DNA from: Xiphophorus maculatus
Taxonomy: Eukaryota; Chordata; Actinopteri; Cyprinodontiformes; Poeciliidae
Reading direction: 5' to 3'
Assembly (NCBI RefSeq): GCF_002775205.1
Contig: NC_036460.1
Span: 20,292,751-20,356,750, forward strand
Length of the DNA: 64,000 nt
Part shown: positions 1-12,500 of the stretch, one piece after another
How positions within the stretch are numbered: the first letter of the stretch is position 1
Layout of the letters: the number at the start of each line of letters is the position of its first letter
Notes under the pieces: generated by a model
Told to the model about the DNA's origin: nothing
Seen by the model: only the letters and a program-made list of their open reading frames with translations
The model's database searches: none
Translations under genes and position numbers: made by a program

Positions 1-190
1 ACGGGATTATTCAGCGCGGCCATGGACGGCATGTAAAGGAATTGTCTTTTTGCCCTCCAGCTTTGTCCGCATGCGCGAAATTTCCTTATGTAAACAACAG
101 CATGCAGGTGGTCCGCATTTGTATATCTGATTATGATTAAGTCGGTGCCTCACCAGCTTTGCACCTCACCGCTCGTCACTGGTCCCGTAC

Positions 191-654
191 CTGTTCTCTG
201 AGATCAAAATCTGCTCCAGCAGCTTCGCAGACTCATAGATAATCTCCACAGCTGATGTCTGCTGCAGCTGAAGCAGCAGCTCCAGGCCTCCATCCAGCCG
301 GATCCTGTTGCAGATCTCCTCGGCTACCTGACGCCCCACCGTGGGCAGCACCCAGGCCTCCTCCACCAGCTGATAAATCTCCGCCACGGCCCTGCGGGTC
401 TCGTCTGAGTCCGAGTTTTCTTTGGCTGCCTTCAGGTTCCTGATGGCTTCGCGCAGGGCAGGGAGGGAGTCCTTCAAGACGGCCTGGACGTCGGCGCTGA
501 GACCCGGAGAGACCGGCTTGGGCTCGCAGCCGGAGCCGCTCCTCCCTCTCTGCAGCCGGCTGACATAGTCCGGGACAGTGAGTCTGTCTGAGCTGAACAT
601 GAAGGAGAGACGTCGATGGAGCCTAAACAGGAAGAGCGTCAGAGACAAGAGCAT
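191..654 (-). CDS. sarm1: SARM1, first coding exon only (partial gene)
   Basis: N-terminal 154 residues of SARM1, the NAD+-cleaving TIR-domain protein that drives axon degeneration. The start lies in a hydrophobic/basic leader (MLLSLTLFLFRLHRRLSF), as in the mammalian protein, where it acts as a mitochondrial-association signal. The remainder opens the ARM-repeat domain; it includes LVEEAWVLPTVGRQVAEEIC and ends LLEQILISEN, both close to mammalian SARM1. The exon ends at a GTACGG donor just left of base 191; reading past it soon meets a stop. The other exons, with the SAM and TIR domains, lie off the left edge. A second Met, about 18 codons in, is less likely because it would remove the leader. 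Identity is from remembered family sequence and from the conserved adjacency to vitronectin. Confidence 0.9.
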
Positions 655-3043
655 CTACTGACTGGGAGGCAGAGGGAGGTCCTGGCCTGCAGCGGTTTAC
701 ACAGGCCTCTGGTTCAGGCTGATGCTGAAGATATCACAGAGCGCCACATTAAAGCGAAACCCCAGTTAGAGAACACGACCACAAATAACACCTGGCAGCT
801 TTCACCACGTTGCATCACCTGCACTCTGCTGTTTTCTTAAGCTGATCTTGAACTCCGCGGATGTTTAGTCTACAGCTCTGTCCTCCATTGATAATTCTTT
901 GTTTTTTCTTCAAACAAGCAAAAACTGAAGCTCTGTGAGCCAAAAAAAAAAATGAATAGCTAGGAAGAAAAGGCTCTTTCTTTTCTCACGAAGAAAGAAC
1001 TGTTGTGTGTTTCCTCGTTCAGTGGAGACAAAGGATGATTGTAGCTGTCATAGTCCTCGTTTCCACAGCAACCAGAGCTCTGCAAAGGCCTCATGGAGCG
1101 AAATAATCAACAACAAACGCTTCTTTAGAGTAATTCAACACGAATCGCTTCATTCAATTAATTTAAGACCGCCACTCTACCGAGAGGTTGAGGTAAATAA
1201 ACGCTCAGCCGCTGGGTCTCCATCCTCCTCTCCTCCACCTTCAATACAGCCGGTCAGAGCATGCGCACAGCGAACGGAGTCTCTGCGCCGTAAACACTTC
1301 AGGCCCCCTGCTGGGGGAATAGAGGAAAACAGCCAAGCTTAAACTGAAGAAAACCAAGGAATAAATTCAGTTAAATTTCACTTAAAGTAGTTAGTAACTT
1401 AAATTAACGACTACAATAAAGCATTCTTGGAATAAATTTTATTATTATTATTATTATAAAGGATACTTTGTTGTTTCTAGAGACTTATTTAAAATTCTCT
1501 TTCATATAATAAAATGATCTATCACAGGGATAAATAACTATAAATAAATTATCTCCAAACCTTCTGCACATTGTTTAAATGAATAGGGACAAAAGTGCCT
1601 ATATTCACATATGAATTTATCTCGAGTAGAGATTAGCTTGTATTACTTTTATTCCAACTGCCTATTGCAGATATAAATATTATTAAAGAATACCATCAAA
1701 ATCCAGCTATCCAGTCAATAACATTTGTCTTTGTAATATTTTCCGGCATTTAGATTTTAAAGATGCTTAATGTAGATCACTAAATCGACTTTCCTTCCTC
1801 CATGTGATACAGTTTAGTCCAAAGCTATGTTTCCTGTATTTGAGGAATTTGTTCTCCATTTCTATTGTTGTGAATGTCCTTGTTTCAACCACATTGCTTT
1901 CAGTTTTTCTGACTGAATTGCTTGGACCTTTTTTGTTTGTTCATTTTCCATTCTGCAACCATCCTGTTGTGCTCATACAGCCGTTAAATTTCAGATACAG
2001 GAGGTTGAGAAAAGACAACATTTTTACTCAGTATTAATAACAAAGTTGTTTGGTTTTGCATTTTGTCATTCTTGACAGCTCTATTGAATTAAGTTTTCTG
2101 TTTAAACAAAGAGGTGCAAAAAAAACCTTAATTAGTTCCCTGTGGAGCCTTAAATGACAAATTCAACTATCCTCCAATAATGAACTCATGATCTACAGTA
2201 AAATATGTCAGACAAACTTGTTCACTGATTTGGTTTAATTGCCTGCTTTTACCCTATATTTCAAAAAAGTAAACTAACGTTCCATAACAAACGTCTGAGA
2301 CCTACAAATGAACAGCTGAATTTACGCAAAGATTATGTTTCTCATGGATAGACTTTATTGGCTAATTTTACTTCTGAGTGTAAATGTGTTGAATTTCTTG
2401 AAGGGTTACAGATTCAAAACGACTTGATATCATGTCACAAATGTGTCTTCCAACTTCCCACCAGGCAACAGAGGGGGAAAAAAATGTTCCAATATGTTAA
2501 GATTTATTCATCTTACACAGGAATAGTACTCCTTCGAATGGATTTGGATTATTGTTGCTGTCTGCCTGGGAGAAATGCCCAGAGGCAAAATTGCTTTTTA
2601 AAGGTTGGTTTTTACCTCTTCTTGCTCATCGTTTTCTGTAGGATGTGTCTGTTTCTCTCTAAAACCATTTATGCGCTCTATTTTCTGCACAGTTTGTAAG
2701 ACAGAGCTGTCCACTTGTCCTAACACATATCGGAGGTCCCACATAAGAAACATAACTTAAACATAATGTCCAATATTATCGATTCCATAAAAAATTTAAC
2801 ACTGGCTTTAAGATTCATAAACTGCACCAAAAACAGATTAAATGGTTCCTTCGGGCCTGAGCAGAGGGTCAGACAGATCCAGCATTTTGTTCTTTATTGA
2901 TTCCTTTCTTTTCCGCCCAGGCTTGGTTGCTTGTGAACAAACGAAGTTAAAGTAAACAGAGGGACTGACACATGTTTCCAATAACCGGAGCACATGGTTT
3001 ATCATTACCTCCTCAGTCTGCCTGCTGGCAGAACAGAGACAGC
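655..3043. other. Intergenic region between divergent sarm1 and vtn
   Basis: No gene is supported here. Short ORFs are AT-rich and resemble no family. The 200 bases before the vtn start contain a TGTGAACAAAC stretch and AAAGTAAACA (about 2930-2960), which look like forkhead/FOXA-type sites and would fit a liver-expressed gene. This regulatory reading is inference only. The two genes are transcribed away from each other, so the region must hold both promoters. Confidence 0.5.
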
Positions 3044-6000
3044 ATGAAGTTGTGTTTAATCCTCCTGCTCTCTCTGAGCACCAAGGCCTTCACTGAGGGG
3101 ATCTTCACTGGTGAGTGACGCAATAAAAATTAAGCTAAAAGTATTTTCCATTTCGGAAACAACTTCTTTTTACCCTATAAGATTTGTTATTTTCAGGGTC
3201 AAACTCTTTTGCTGCTGTTGTTACTAACATGTTGCTTGTCCTGGTAGTGAAACGGAAAATATTTTTGGAATTACTCTGTTCATTCTGAATTTGATGGACT
3301 AATTAATTAACTTTGATCTGGTCAGAAGCCTGTTTTTGTTATGTATGCATGGCAGAACTCTGAAGGTAAATTAATAAACGTATACAATAGGGAATCATTT
3401 GTCGAGATGGGTGTCAATTATTTAAAGATCTAAAGATATCAGTTTAGAAAAGAGAAACAGACCTTATATTAAGAGGTAAAATAACAAGCAATCATCTCAC
3501 ATTGATCTTGCATTAGATAACGATTTACCTAAAAAAAAAAAAAAACTGAAGTAAAATAACTTAGCAGCTTGTATTCATGACTTGATTTTTTCACATTTTT
3601 CACTTTAAAGTGGTAAAATAAATTTTCTATGAAATACCAACTTAAAGCAGAACATAGTTCTAAAAGAAGCCATAAAGGAAATGCGTTTTTCAGAATGTTT
3701 CAAAGAGTTAAAAAAAATAAAATAAAATTGAAAAGTGTGGCCTGCATTTGTGTTCAGCCATACAGAGTATGTATTTGGTAGAACCACCCGGCGCTGTAGC
3801 AGCTGTAAGGGTTTGGGGGTATGCTACCAGTTTTGCATGTTCAGAGACTGAAATTCTTTTTTTTTTTTAAACACACTAACTCGGTCAGACTGGATGAAGA
3901 ACTTCTGTAGACATTCATTTTCAAGTCCTGCCACAGATTCTCTGTCTGGACTTTCACTGGTCCATTCTAACTCATGAACATGTTTTGGTCTTTACCACCG
4001 TGTTGATGCTTTAGTAACTACTGGCAGCTGTTGCTCTGTTTGAAGATGAAATACCGTCACAATTTCACATCCGTCACACGTACAAGCACCCATACACAGC
4101 ATGATGCTGCCACCACCATGTTTCGCTGTGTCGATTATGGAATTCACCATATTAGCTTTCCATCACACCATTTTACATTCAATGCAGGATACAAGTTCAT
4201 AATTTTGAGTATTGCTCTCATTGCCTCTCCTGTTACTTCAGATAAAGATTATTTGTTGGCTTTGTAGTGCTGCACTCTTTTTATTCTCAGGTGATCGATT
4301 GAACAGTTCTCTGTAAGACTCTTAAAAGTCTGGAGTATGTTTTATAAACTTTAAACTTCTTCATATCTTTATTGCTCTGCTGTTTGTTCACTAATGTCTA
4401 AGGCCTTCACAAAGAAAGAGTTGCTAAATCACACACAGATGGGAGTAGCGTGTTGTGCAGATACAGTTTATCAGGGGAAAAGTCCTTGACACAGCTGTCC
4501 AGTTTTCGATTCCTGATCTTAGACATTTGCTGAATGTCTTCCCCCCTCTCTTTATCCCATTTTCTGTTCGGTCACCATCATCAAAGTCCATTAGAGCCAT
4601 AAAACCTTAAACTTCTGAAGGCAACTGGTTGTACTAAATTTTATTCAGTGGAACCAGAGTAAAGGAAACTGAAAACAAATGCACAAAACACTTTTCAGAT
4701 TGTCAAAACAACAAATCCTTCTTGTTCCACTTAACAATGATTCACTTATTTATTATTAATTCATCACTTTAACCATCAAAAACCACTAACGTCGGTGCCT
4801 GGCATCCAGAAAGCCGATAATTTGCCCATAGAGTTTTTGCCATGAATAAAAGTTTGACTAAAATAAATCGAATAGCTGCAATGTGTCTCACAATGTTGTC
4901 TGAATGCAATCCAACAATCCTGTACTTTGATTGTTCCAAGAACTGACCTCCCCTCCAGTAATTAATCAACAAAAGAGCCTCTAACTAATCAGGGTTCGTG
5001 TCGGTATAATTGGGAAAACCTGATTTTTGCCTTGTGCTGTTCTATCAAAGTCCCATGGGAACTATAATCAAATAAGATCTAATCAAGAACCAGAGGAAAT
5101 TAATTTGTCTGGGAGAGTCACTAACAACCAGAATCAGCTCCGGGAGACAAACTGAACGAAGTGCGTCGTTTTATCCAAAGAGTCTTGTCTGGACCAATGT
5201 GAAAACGGCTTTCAGGCTCAGAGGAAGTGCCAGTGCGACTCCATGTGCAAGTATTACAAAAGCTGCTGCTCTGACTATGAGGCCATCTGTGGCATGACGA
5301 GTAAGAACCCTCACCGCCCATCCGCTCCAAACAATACCCTGCATATTTTATACAGTCTCTGCTCAAAATCCCCACATAAGCACTGCTGTTAACATTACTC
5401 GTGTCCCCTCAGCTCGTGGCGACACGTTTGTGTTTGCAGAGGACGACGACGATGATGATTTGTTTGGAAGCACCACTCCAACCCCAAAAGGTCCCGCTGA
5501 TGTTGCATCCACCCAGCCTCCTGTCTCAGACTTCAACCAAAGACTGCATCGACCTCCAGAGACCAATCTGAAAAAAATGACAAAACCTCCACGGCTGGTG
5601 AACCAAAGAGTGACTCCCGAAAGTGAGCTCGCTGCCACGACTGGAGCTCCTCAGGCTCCTTCAGCCACCACCACTGCTCCCAAAACCACAGTGGCCACCA
5701 CCACTGTTAGCGTCACCACAGCAGCTCCTGACCCAGATGCCGAGGTCTGCAGTGGGAGGCCTTTTGGCTCTTTCATGCAGCTTAAAAACGGCTCCATCTA
5801 TGCCTTCAGAGGTGCTTTGTCTCAACTTCCACAACATTCGTCGAATCACCATTGCTCTGGTTTGGTTGTGATTGTGAGCTTTCTGCTTTCCAGGGGAGTA
5901 CTTCTTTGAGATGGACCAGAAGTCGGTTCTTCCTGGTTACCCAAAGCTGATAAAAGATGTGTGGGGCATCAGCGGGCCAATCGACGCTGCATTCACTCGC

Positions 6001-8619
6001 ATCAACTGTCAGGGGAAGACCTACATCTTTAAGGTGGCGGCAAGGAGACATCAACTGGCAACTCTTATCGTCCTCTGGTTTCTAATGTTTGTTCTGATTA
6101 AAACTTTCATCAGGGAAACAAGTACTGGAGGTTTGATGAGGGTATCCTGGAGGACGATTATCCACGGGACATCAGCGTTGGCTTTGACAAGATTCCTGAC
6201 CATGTGGATGCAGCGTTCGCCCTTCCTGCTCACAGCCACCACGGAAAAGAGAAAGTTTACTTCTTCAAAGGTATTTCCAGAACTTATTGTTGTATCTTTG
6301 ACATTTTCTTCTGTTTTAAAGGTGATCAGAAGCTTCTTAGATGCTTGACCATTTTTTACTCTGTGGTTTCATCCAGGTGACCAGTACTATGTGTACGAGT
6401 TTTTGCACCAACCCTCCCACGAGGAGTGTGCCGCCATGTCTGAGAGATCTCCATCCACGCTGTTCAGGCGCTACACTGATCTGTACTACAGCAACTATGA
6501 GCGATACTTCAGCGAACTTTTCTCTGACTGTAAGTTTAGCAAGAGGATTCAAACAGCTTAAACCTTTTCACGTTTTGTCACCTTATAACCACAAACTTAA
6601 ATGTGTTTTAAGATGATTTTATGTCACAAACTGACATAATGTGCCAATGTGGCTCCGACTTAAAGTACTTTCATGATTGTGAAGTAAGAGATCCAAATGA
6701 CAATCTGATGAAAGATTTTTAAAAAATGTTTTCAGATGCTCTCCATCCAATCTGTCTAACCTTGAGCAACTGTGCAAAGAAGACTGGGAAGCACGTTCCT
6801 ATTTACATGCACAAAGTTACTGGAGATGCACCCTAAAAAAGGTTCTAGTTGTAATTGCAGATAAAGATGTTCGACAAAGTATTGGCTTGAAGGCCCTGAA
6901 TAGAAATGCTTGTGCCACTTTTCAGATTTTTATTTTTACTTAACACTTCACAATTATGTGCTACTCTGTGTTTTTCTATCATAAAAGAATAGCTGTAGTT
7001 AAAAACAAAAACATGGGAAAGTTCAAATGGTGGCAATACTGTTTCAAGGTTCTGTATATGTTTTGAGAGGAAGAAGCATATCTGCTTGCTGATGACTCTG
7101 ATCTTCTGCAGTGCCTCAGCATCACGACAAGCATCACTTCATCAACAAAGACTGGAAAGGCCTCAAGTCTCCAGTGGATGCTGCCATGGCCGGCAGGATC
7201 TACGTCGCTCCTTTGGGGTCGTCGTCCCGGCCCGACCAGCAGTGGGGGCAGCAGTACCAGCAGAACGGATGGCAGAGAGGTCGGAGGCGACAGAACCGGT
7301 CTCCTTCCTGGGGGTCCATGGCCGAGCAGGGCATGGGCCTGGGCCAGGGGTTTGCTGAGAGGGGCATGGAGATGGGTCTGAGATTGGCAGAGAGGAGGAT
7401 GGAGATGGAGGAGAGGCTGGGCCGGGACCAGGACAGGCGGCGGGATCAGGACTGGGACCAGAACAGAAGGAGGGACCGGGACTGGGACCGTTACAACCAG
7501 AACAACAGAGGCAACTACGACACCAGGAATGATCGATTCTTCCAGGGAGAAATGCCCATCCAGAGCGTTTACTTCTTTAAAGCAGGTAAATAGTAATATG
7601 TAATCATTTAAACTCATAGTAAATTTAGGTATTATGTTCATAATTAAGATGCTCAAATTATATTGTACTAGAATGTATTCAACTTCCAACCGTTATCAGC
7701 CTTTTCTCACACTAAAACCAAAAATGACAGTTTCATGTGGTCAGCTTTATGTTATTGATCGACAAAAACTACCACATCATTGTGAAGTTAAAGAAGATGA
7801 TAAACAGTACCTCTTAGCATCACAGTGATGAAAAAGCAAAGACAAAGACCTCATCTTGTCTTAAGCTGCCTATGAAGCATCATGGGAGACGGGATCCAAT
7901 CACATACTTTTTTTAACATTACTAGACAATAAAAAAAAATGAATTTGGTCTAAAAACCAAACATATGTAACAAAAGTTAAGCCAGTTGTTTAAATCCTCC
8001 CTCAACTGTAATACCTTCCTGCTACAAAGGTAAAGGCTAAACAGGTTATTTATTTAAAAAATGTTTGAAATCAGTCACGTTTAAGATCAACTCCTTATTT
8101 AAGCCAAACCAGTTTGCATCAGAAACTCGTAACATTAACAACACACAAAGATTTTGCACATTTTAACAGATGGAAAGTCTTGAGTTTTACTGCAGATTTA
8201 GTTTGAAATTAATTTTATTATCCTTCCAGCTCTGTCTGGAAGACGTATTATAGTAACCAGTTTCACATGATCTTTACTTGTCCTCATGACAAAACAGAAA
8301 TGGCTTAAATCATGGAAGTTCCTCTTTTTTGCTGTGTGATACTTTCCATGTGCCTCTAACCACAAGGTTTTTCTCTTACTTTTTTATGTGACAAAACTCA
8401 ACAAAATAATTAAGTCCTGCATCTTTAAAATATATACCAGGATGAAGCTCCCTGAAGCAGTGAAATAGTTTGAGACTGGCTTGCTTTTGTGTTTTAGATA
8501 AATACTACAGAGTTGACCTGAGGACCAAAAGAGTTGACCCTGCTATGCCTCCGTACCCCAGATCCATCGCCAAGTACTGGCTCGGCTGTCCAGACCCATC
8601 TGGGGCAGAGAAGAAGTAG
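3044..8619 (+). CDS. vtn: Vitronectin (secreted adhesion glycoprotein)
   Basis: Eight exons: 3044-3110, 5181-5300, 5413-5811, 5894-6033, 6114-6270, 6377-6529, 7112-7585, 8498-8619; 543 residues. Vitronectin binds integrins, PAI-1 and heparin in plasma and matrix. Domain order: signal peptide (MKLCLILLLSLSTKAF); an eight-cysteine somatomedin B domain (about 25-61, ESCLDQCENGF to DYEAIC); RGD at 64-66; an Asp-rich then Thr/Pro-rich linker; and hemopexin repeats from about residue 173 (PGYPKLIKDVWGI, AAFTRINCQGKTYIFK, VYFFKGDQYYVYE). The C-terminal repeat ends YPRSIAKYWLGCP, as in mammals. Exon 7 carries a long Arg/Asp/Met-rich insert where mammals have the heparin-binding segment. Zebrafish has two paralogues (vtna, vtnb); I cannot tell which this is. 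Confidence 0.95.
3600..4640. repeat. Dispersed fish MITE-like repeat in vtn intron 1
   Basis: Carries words typical of a repeat seen very widely in teleost genomes: GAAAAGTGTGGCCTGCATTT near 3730, CTTTCACTGGTCCATTCTAA near 3950 and CATGATGCTGCCACCACCAT near 4100. The same family recurs at 6540-7060, 10930-11350, 18430-19120 and 27060-27270 in this window. Ends are approximate and no intact ORF is present. Confidence 0.6.
6540..7060. repeat. MITE-like repeat with inverted ends, vtn intron 6
   Basis: The left end (CCTTTTCACGTTTTGTCACC near 6565) and the right end read as reverse complement (GAACTTTCCCATGTTTTTG, then AGTAGCACATAATTGTGAAG) match the same end of the dispersed fish repeat. The copy is therefore flanked by long, diverged inverted repeats, as in a non-autonomous DNA transposon. 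Confidence 0.6.
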
Positions 8620-9566
8620 TTTAACATTTTCTTACTAGTTTTTATTTGTGTGTGTCATGTGAGTTTAAAATAATGTGTCACGAATGAGTCGTTTTCACAA
8701 TAACCGTCTGTGCTGGTTGTGAAAAGTTCACAAAACATTGTCAACGTAACTAATAAAAATCAGTAAACGGCAGCATTCAGAGAAAGTCCAAACGGTCAAA
8801 GTTCAGACGGCTGATTTTCTGAGTGGCTAGCTTGTGTGTTTACAGCGTCAGCTGATCGACTTCATCAAATACAGAACAGACTCAGTTCAGACAGGAAACG
8901 ACAGAAAGGACCTAACACTACATTCTGCCTTAAAACAACTACAACTGTGTCCTAATTTTTTATTTTATTTTGTGTTTCCTATCTGTAACTTTGACTTTGT
9001 GGCGTGAATAAAACACAATAAACTTAAGAGATGTTACTGCCAAACAGCAGTGCTTCATGCTGGGTGGTTTCCTGTTTGAGGGAATGTTGACATTAAAGCT
9101 GTGGATGTGAAAACATGTTTACAAGTCCAGCTTTCTCTCTTCTGTGTAATTATGTTTACAGAAATCTACAAGAAATCTGCTGTAAAAAAATCAGGACACC
9201 CCATGCCAGGAATCATATTTTGGTACTTTTTTTCCCACATGATTCTGCAACACGCATACAAATCACCCGGTTTCAGTTCCCTGTGACTCAATCTGTGAAG
9301 GATGACTCATTTCAAACAACATGACCTCTGGCCTCTTGCTCTGACATGTTTCATTGGATCTGTTTTCACACTCTTTGCATAAATATCTAAACCTTAATCG
9401 AGCATAAACAGATTGTAATCTTTAAGACAAGTGTCATCGTGTAAACTGCACTTCTGTACGTTTTTCTGCTAAAGCACCATCATCATCCCATTTCTGTCTG
9501 AAACGTCACTGCAGAGGAATAATCTGGTTGCATCAAGATCAGACCTGCTGACTCGGTGTCTCTGAG
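8620..9566. other. Convergent 3' ends of vtn and scarf1
   Basis: No coding sequence is supported. The region should hold the 3' UTR of vtn on the plus strand and of scarf1 on the minus strand. The only clear poly(A) signals are AATAAA motifs for vtn near 9007-9023. TTTATT (AATAAA on the minus strand) occurs near 8958, so the two transcripts could overlap tail-to-tail. Confidence 0.5.
9007..9012 (+). terminator. Probable vtn poly(A) signal
   Basis: AATAAA about 390 bases after the vtn stop codon, followed by a second overlapping-type signal 11 bases later (CAATAAACTT). An earlier AATAAA near 8751 is an alternative. Confidence 0.5.
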
Positions 9567-12500
9567 TTATTGTTGTGAGATTAAGACATTTTCATAGCAG
9601 GGTTCATCGTTTGCTGCTCCCTGGTTGTTGATGGCCTGAGTCGTCTCTCCTGCTGGTCCCACGGTCAGATAGCTGCACTCTGTTTGCCCTGCAGCTGCAT
9701 CCACACCCTGCATGGCTCTTCCTTCAGCTCTCAGACCTGACCCGCTGATGGCCACCTCTGGGACGCTCTTCAGGATGGATGACAGGGGCCGATTTGGCGT
9801 GTTCCCCTCTGATGGAGGAGCCTCTGAAGCGCCGCTGGAGGCGTTCTTCCGCCTGACTGGCTTAGCCTCGCCTCCTGACGGCCCTCCCTGCTCCCACACG
9901 GCGGCCCGAGCTCCCAGCTTCCTCCTCGGGGGTTTGGTGATCCCCTCGGCTGCCTTTGACTTGGCTCTTCCGCCATCCTGCTCCTTTTGTCTCTGCAGGC
10001 TGCCGAGTCTGCGCAGCATGGCCTGGACCGGTCCTTCAGAGCTCGACTCTGCTTTTGTCACAGGCCTGCCGGCCTTACCGACTGTCACATACACCGTGGT
10101 AACCTTATGAAGAGCCTCCGCCTCACCCTCAGAGTTGAGCAGCGGGGTTCCTTTATGCGCAGCTGTGTTGGACATGGTCCGCCTTTGCCCTGACGTCCCA
10201 GGGACTTGTAAATTTGGGCTTGTGTCTACTTCCTGTTCCACCACCTCACAGCTCGACTCTTGTGTCTCTGTTGCTTGACCCTCTTCCCCATCTTCCCTCT
10301 CCTCTCCCTCAGCTCCGTCTTCCTCCCCAGTTCTAGCTGTCCCTCCCTGACTTTGGAGGGCGGACAGCATCAGAACCCCCCAGGGGGTCTTCACTTTGTT
10401 ACGCGGAGCAGCACCAGGGTCCTGACCGGACCCACGCCTCTCCTTAGGACTAAAGCGCGTCCCTTCTGCAAATGACACGGACGGCCTCTTGGACTTGGCG
10501 TTGCTGGAGGTGCGAGGGATGTTGAAGGACGAAGCGATGTCCTCGCTGCTGAACCCGGACGGGTCCAGGAACATATTGCACTTGGAGCTCATCTCCTGGA
10601 ACTCCCCACCCGCCACGGCCGGGATGTCTGTGGACACAGAGAGGATGCTTATAGAAGACATTGTTGTAAAACTGCTGCTCCTGTGCAGAGTTTGAGCTCC
10701 TACCTTCTCTTGGAGGAACGCAGTAGAGAGCCTCGCCCTCCTCTTCGTCGCTGTCGAAGGACGACCCCTCGGTGACCCAGCCAGAAGAGGGAGGCTCGAT
10801 GAAGCTGTGGTTGAAAGTCACCTCTGGGTCGTGGTGAGACACTGTCCAAAAGAGTCCCGAAACAAATCAAAACATGAAGCTTGTGAGGTTAAAACTAAAC
10901 ATGGGAAAGACATGAAGCTTTAAATATACTCGGCTTGAAAAAGTAGTCATGTTCCTTGAACTTTCACACATTTTGTAACATTACAAGCACAACTGCAATG
11001 TATTTTATTTGGATTTTATAGATAACACAAAGTTGTGCATATTTGTCAAATGGAAGGAAAATGACACAAATTCACTAATTTGCTTCCTTTGCATTGATTT
11101 TCCTGAATAAAATTAAATGAAGTCATGTGCTTTCAGTAGTCTAGGGAATAAATAGAGTCCTCCTGTCTGTCATTTTATCTCATATAAACCCTATTGTTCT
11201 GTGAAAGCTTCAAAGATTTGTTCATTTTCTTTAGAAATCCAGGAGCAACTAGCATAATGAAAACCAAAAAATGCAGCAGAAAGGGGTGAACGTTGTGAAG
11301 AAGCAGAGTTTAGTTGTAAAACAACTTCACAAGCAACTTCTCACTCAGCACTGGTCAGTCAACTGGAAACAGGTCTGCACTGTGTCAGGAAAAATGTGCC
11401 GTTGAGATATTATTGCTGTAATGATGAATTATGATTAGCCCATTTCTTTTCTAGGTCTTTTTCTTTCATTTCCTTCATCACATTCTCTTTTCTCCACTCT
11501 TTCTGAGCTGTCAGCCAATAAAAATATCCTGCAAGTTTGGGTAATAACAGCAGGAAAGGTCTAATCAACAGCTAAATGTAGACTTTGCGGGAACAATTGT
11601 TACAGAAAAAACACTTTGAGTTGGTACTGACCAGTGACTCGAGGCAGGCCGGAGGACCAGTCCGACATACAGGGGAGGGCAGCGCCGATGTTCGCCAGGA
11701 CGCTGTAGACGTGATATTTCATCCTGACCAACATGCCGCCATCAGCCACAGCCGCACTGCAACAGGAGGAAGACAGCAGGGAGTCAAAATAAAAGGGTTA
11801 GGAACTTTTACACTGGTTTTGACCCCCAAAAGTCAGAGTTTATAGCTTTGTAAGCAGAGACATGGTTACATGGTTGTTTTAATGTACTCATATTGACTAA
11901 TATGCTCTGTCAATTATAAGATATATAAATTCAAATTTAACACAACTTGTCATAGTTTTACCATGTGACTAGTAGGCTGATTAACAGTGAAAAGTAACTT
12001 AATTTATGTCGTCATGGTAAAGCATCAACTTAAGTGAGAAGATTTGTGCAATTATTCGTACTGCCAGAAGGGGGAGACATTTTCCCCCAAATAAAAGAGT
12101 CGTAAGTTAAATTTAATGAATTAGAATTAGAATTATTAAAAGCACTGAATATTGCTCAACATAAACTACATAACACTTGTATTTTAACCAGTAGATAAAC
12201 ATATACAATTATATTTTTTGAAGTTATCAAGGAATTTAAATAATGTCTCTGATACTAATAGATTTAGACTGTAGCACATCCCATACAACGACTTAAACCA
12301 GTAATATTTATGCATGTGAGTAGGAACAGACCTGTTTTTGCTGTCAGCTGGACCTCCTCCGCAACACAGGCAGCAACACAGTACAGCAAAAAACAGCAGG
12401 AACAAGGGAACCAGCACGCCTGCGAGCACAGCACCTCTACCACCTGGTGGACACGCAACATTAGAGGTCCTTTGGGCTTAAAAGGAAACACTTGCATCAT

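Noticed and set aside
1007-1342. Plus-strand 111-codon frame in the sarm1-vtn intergenic region
   Set aside because: No recognisable domain and no splice or codon signature; it lies just upstream of sarm1 exon 1 and is more likely promoter or leader DNA.
9712-10110. Plus-strand open frame of 132 codons
   Set aside because: It is the antisense shadow of the long last exon of scarf1, and its composition follows that GC-rich exon.
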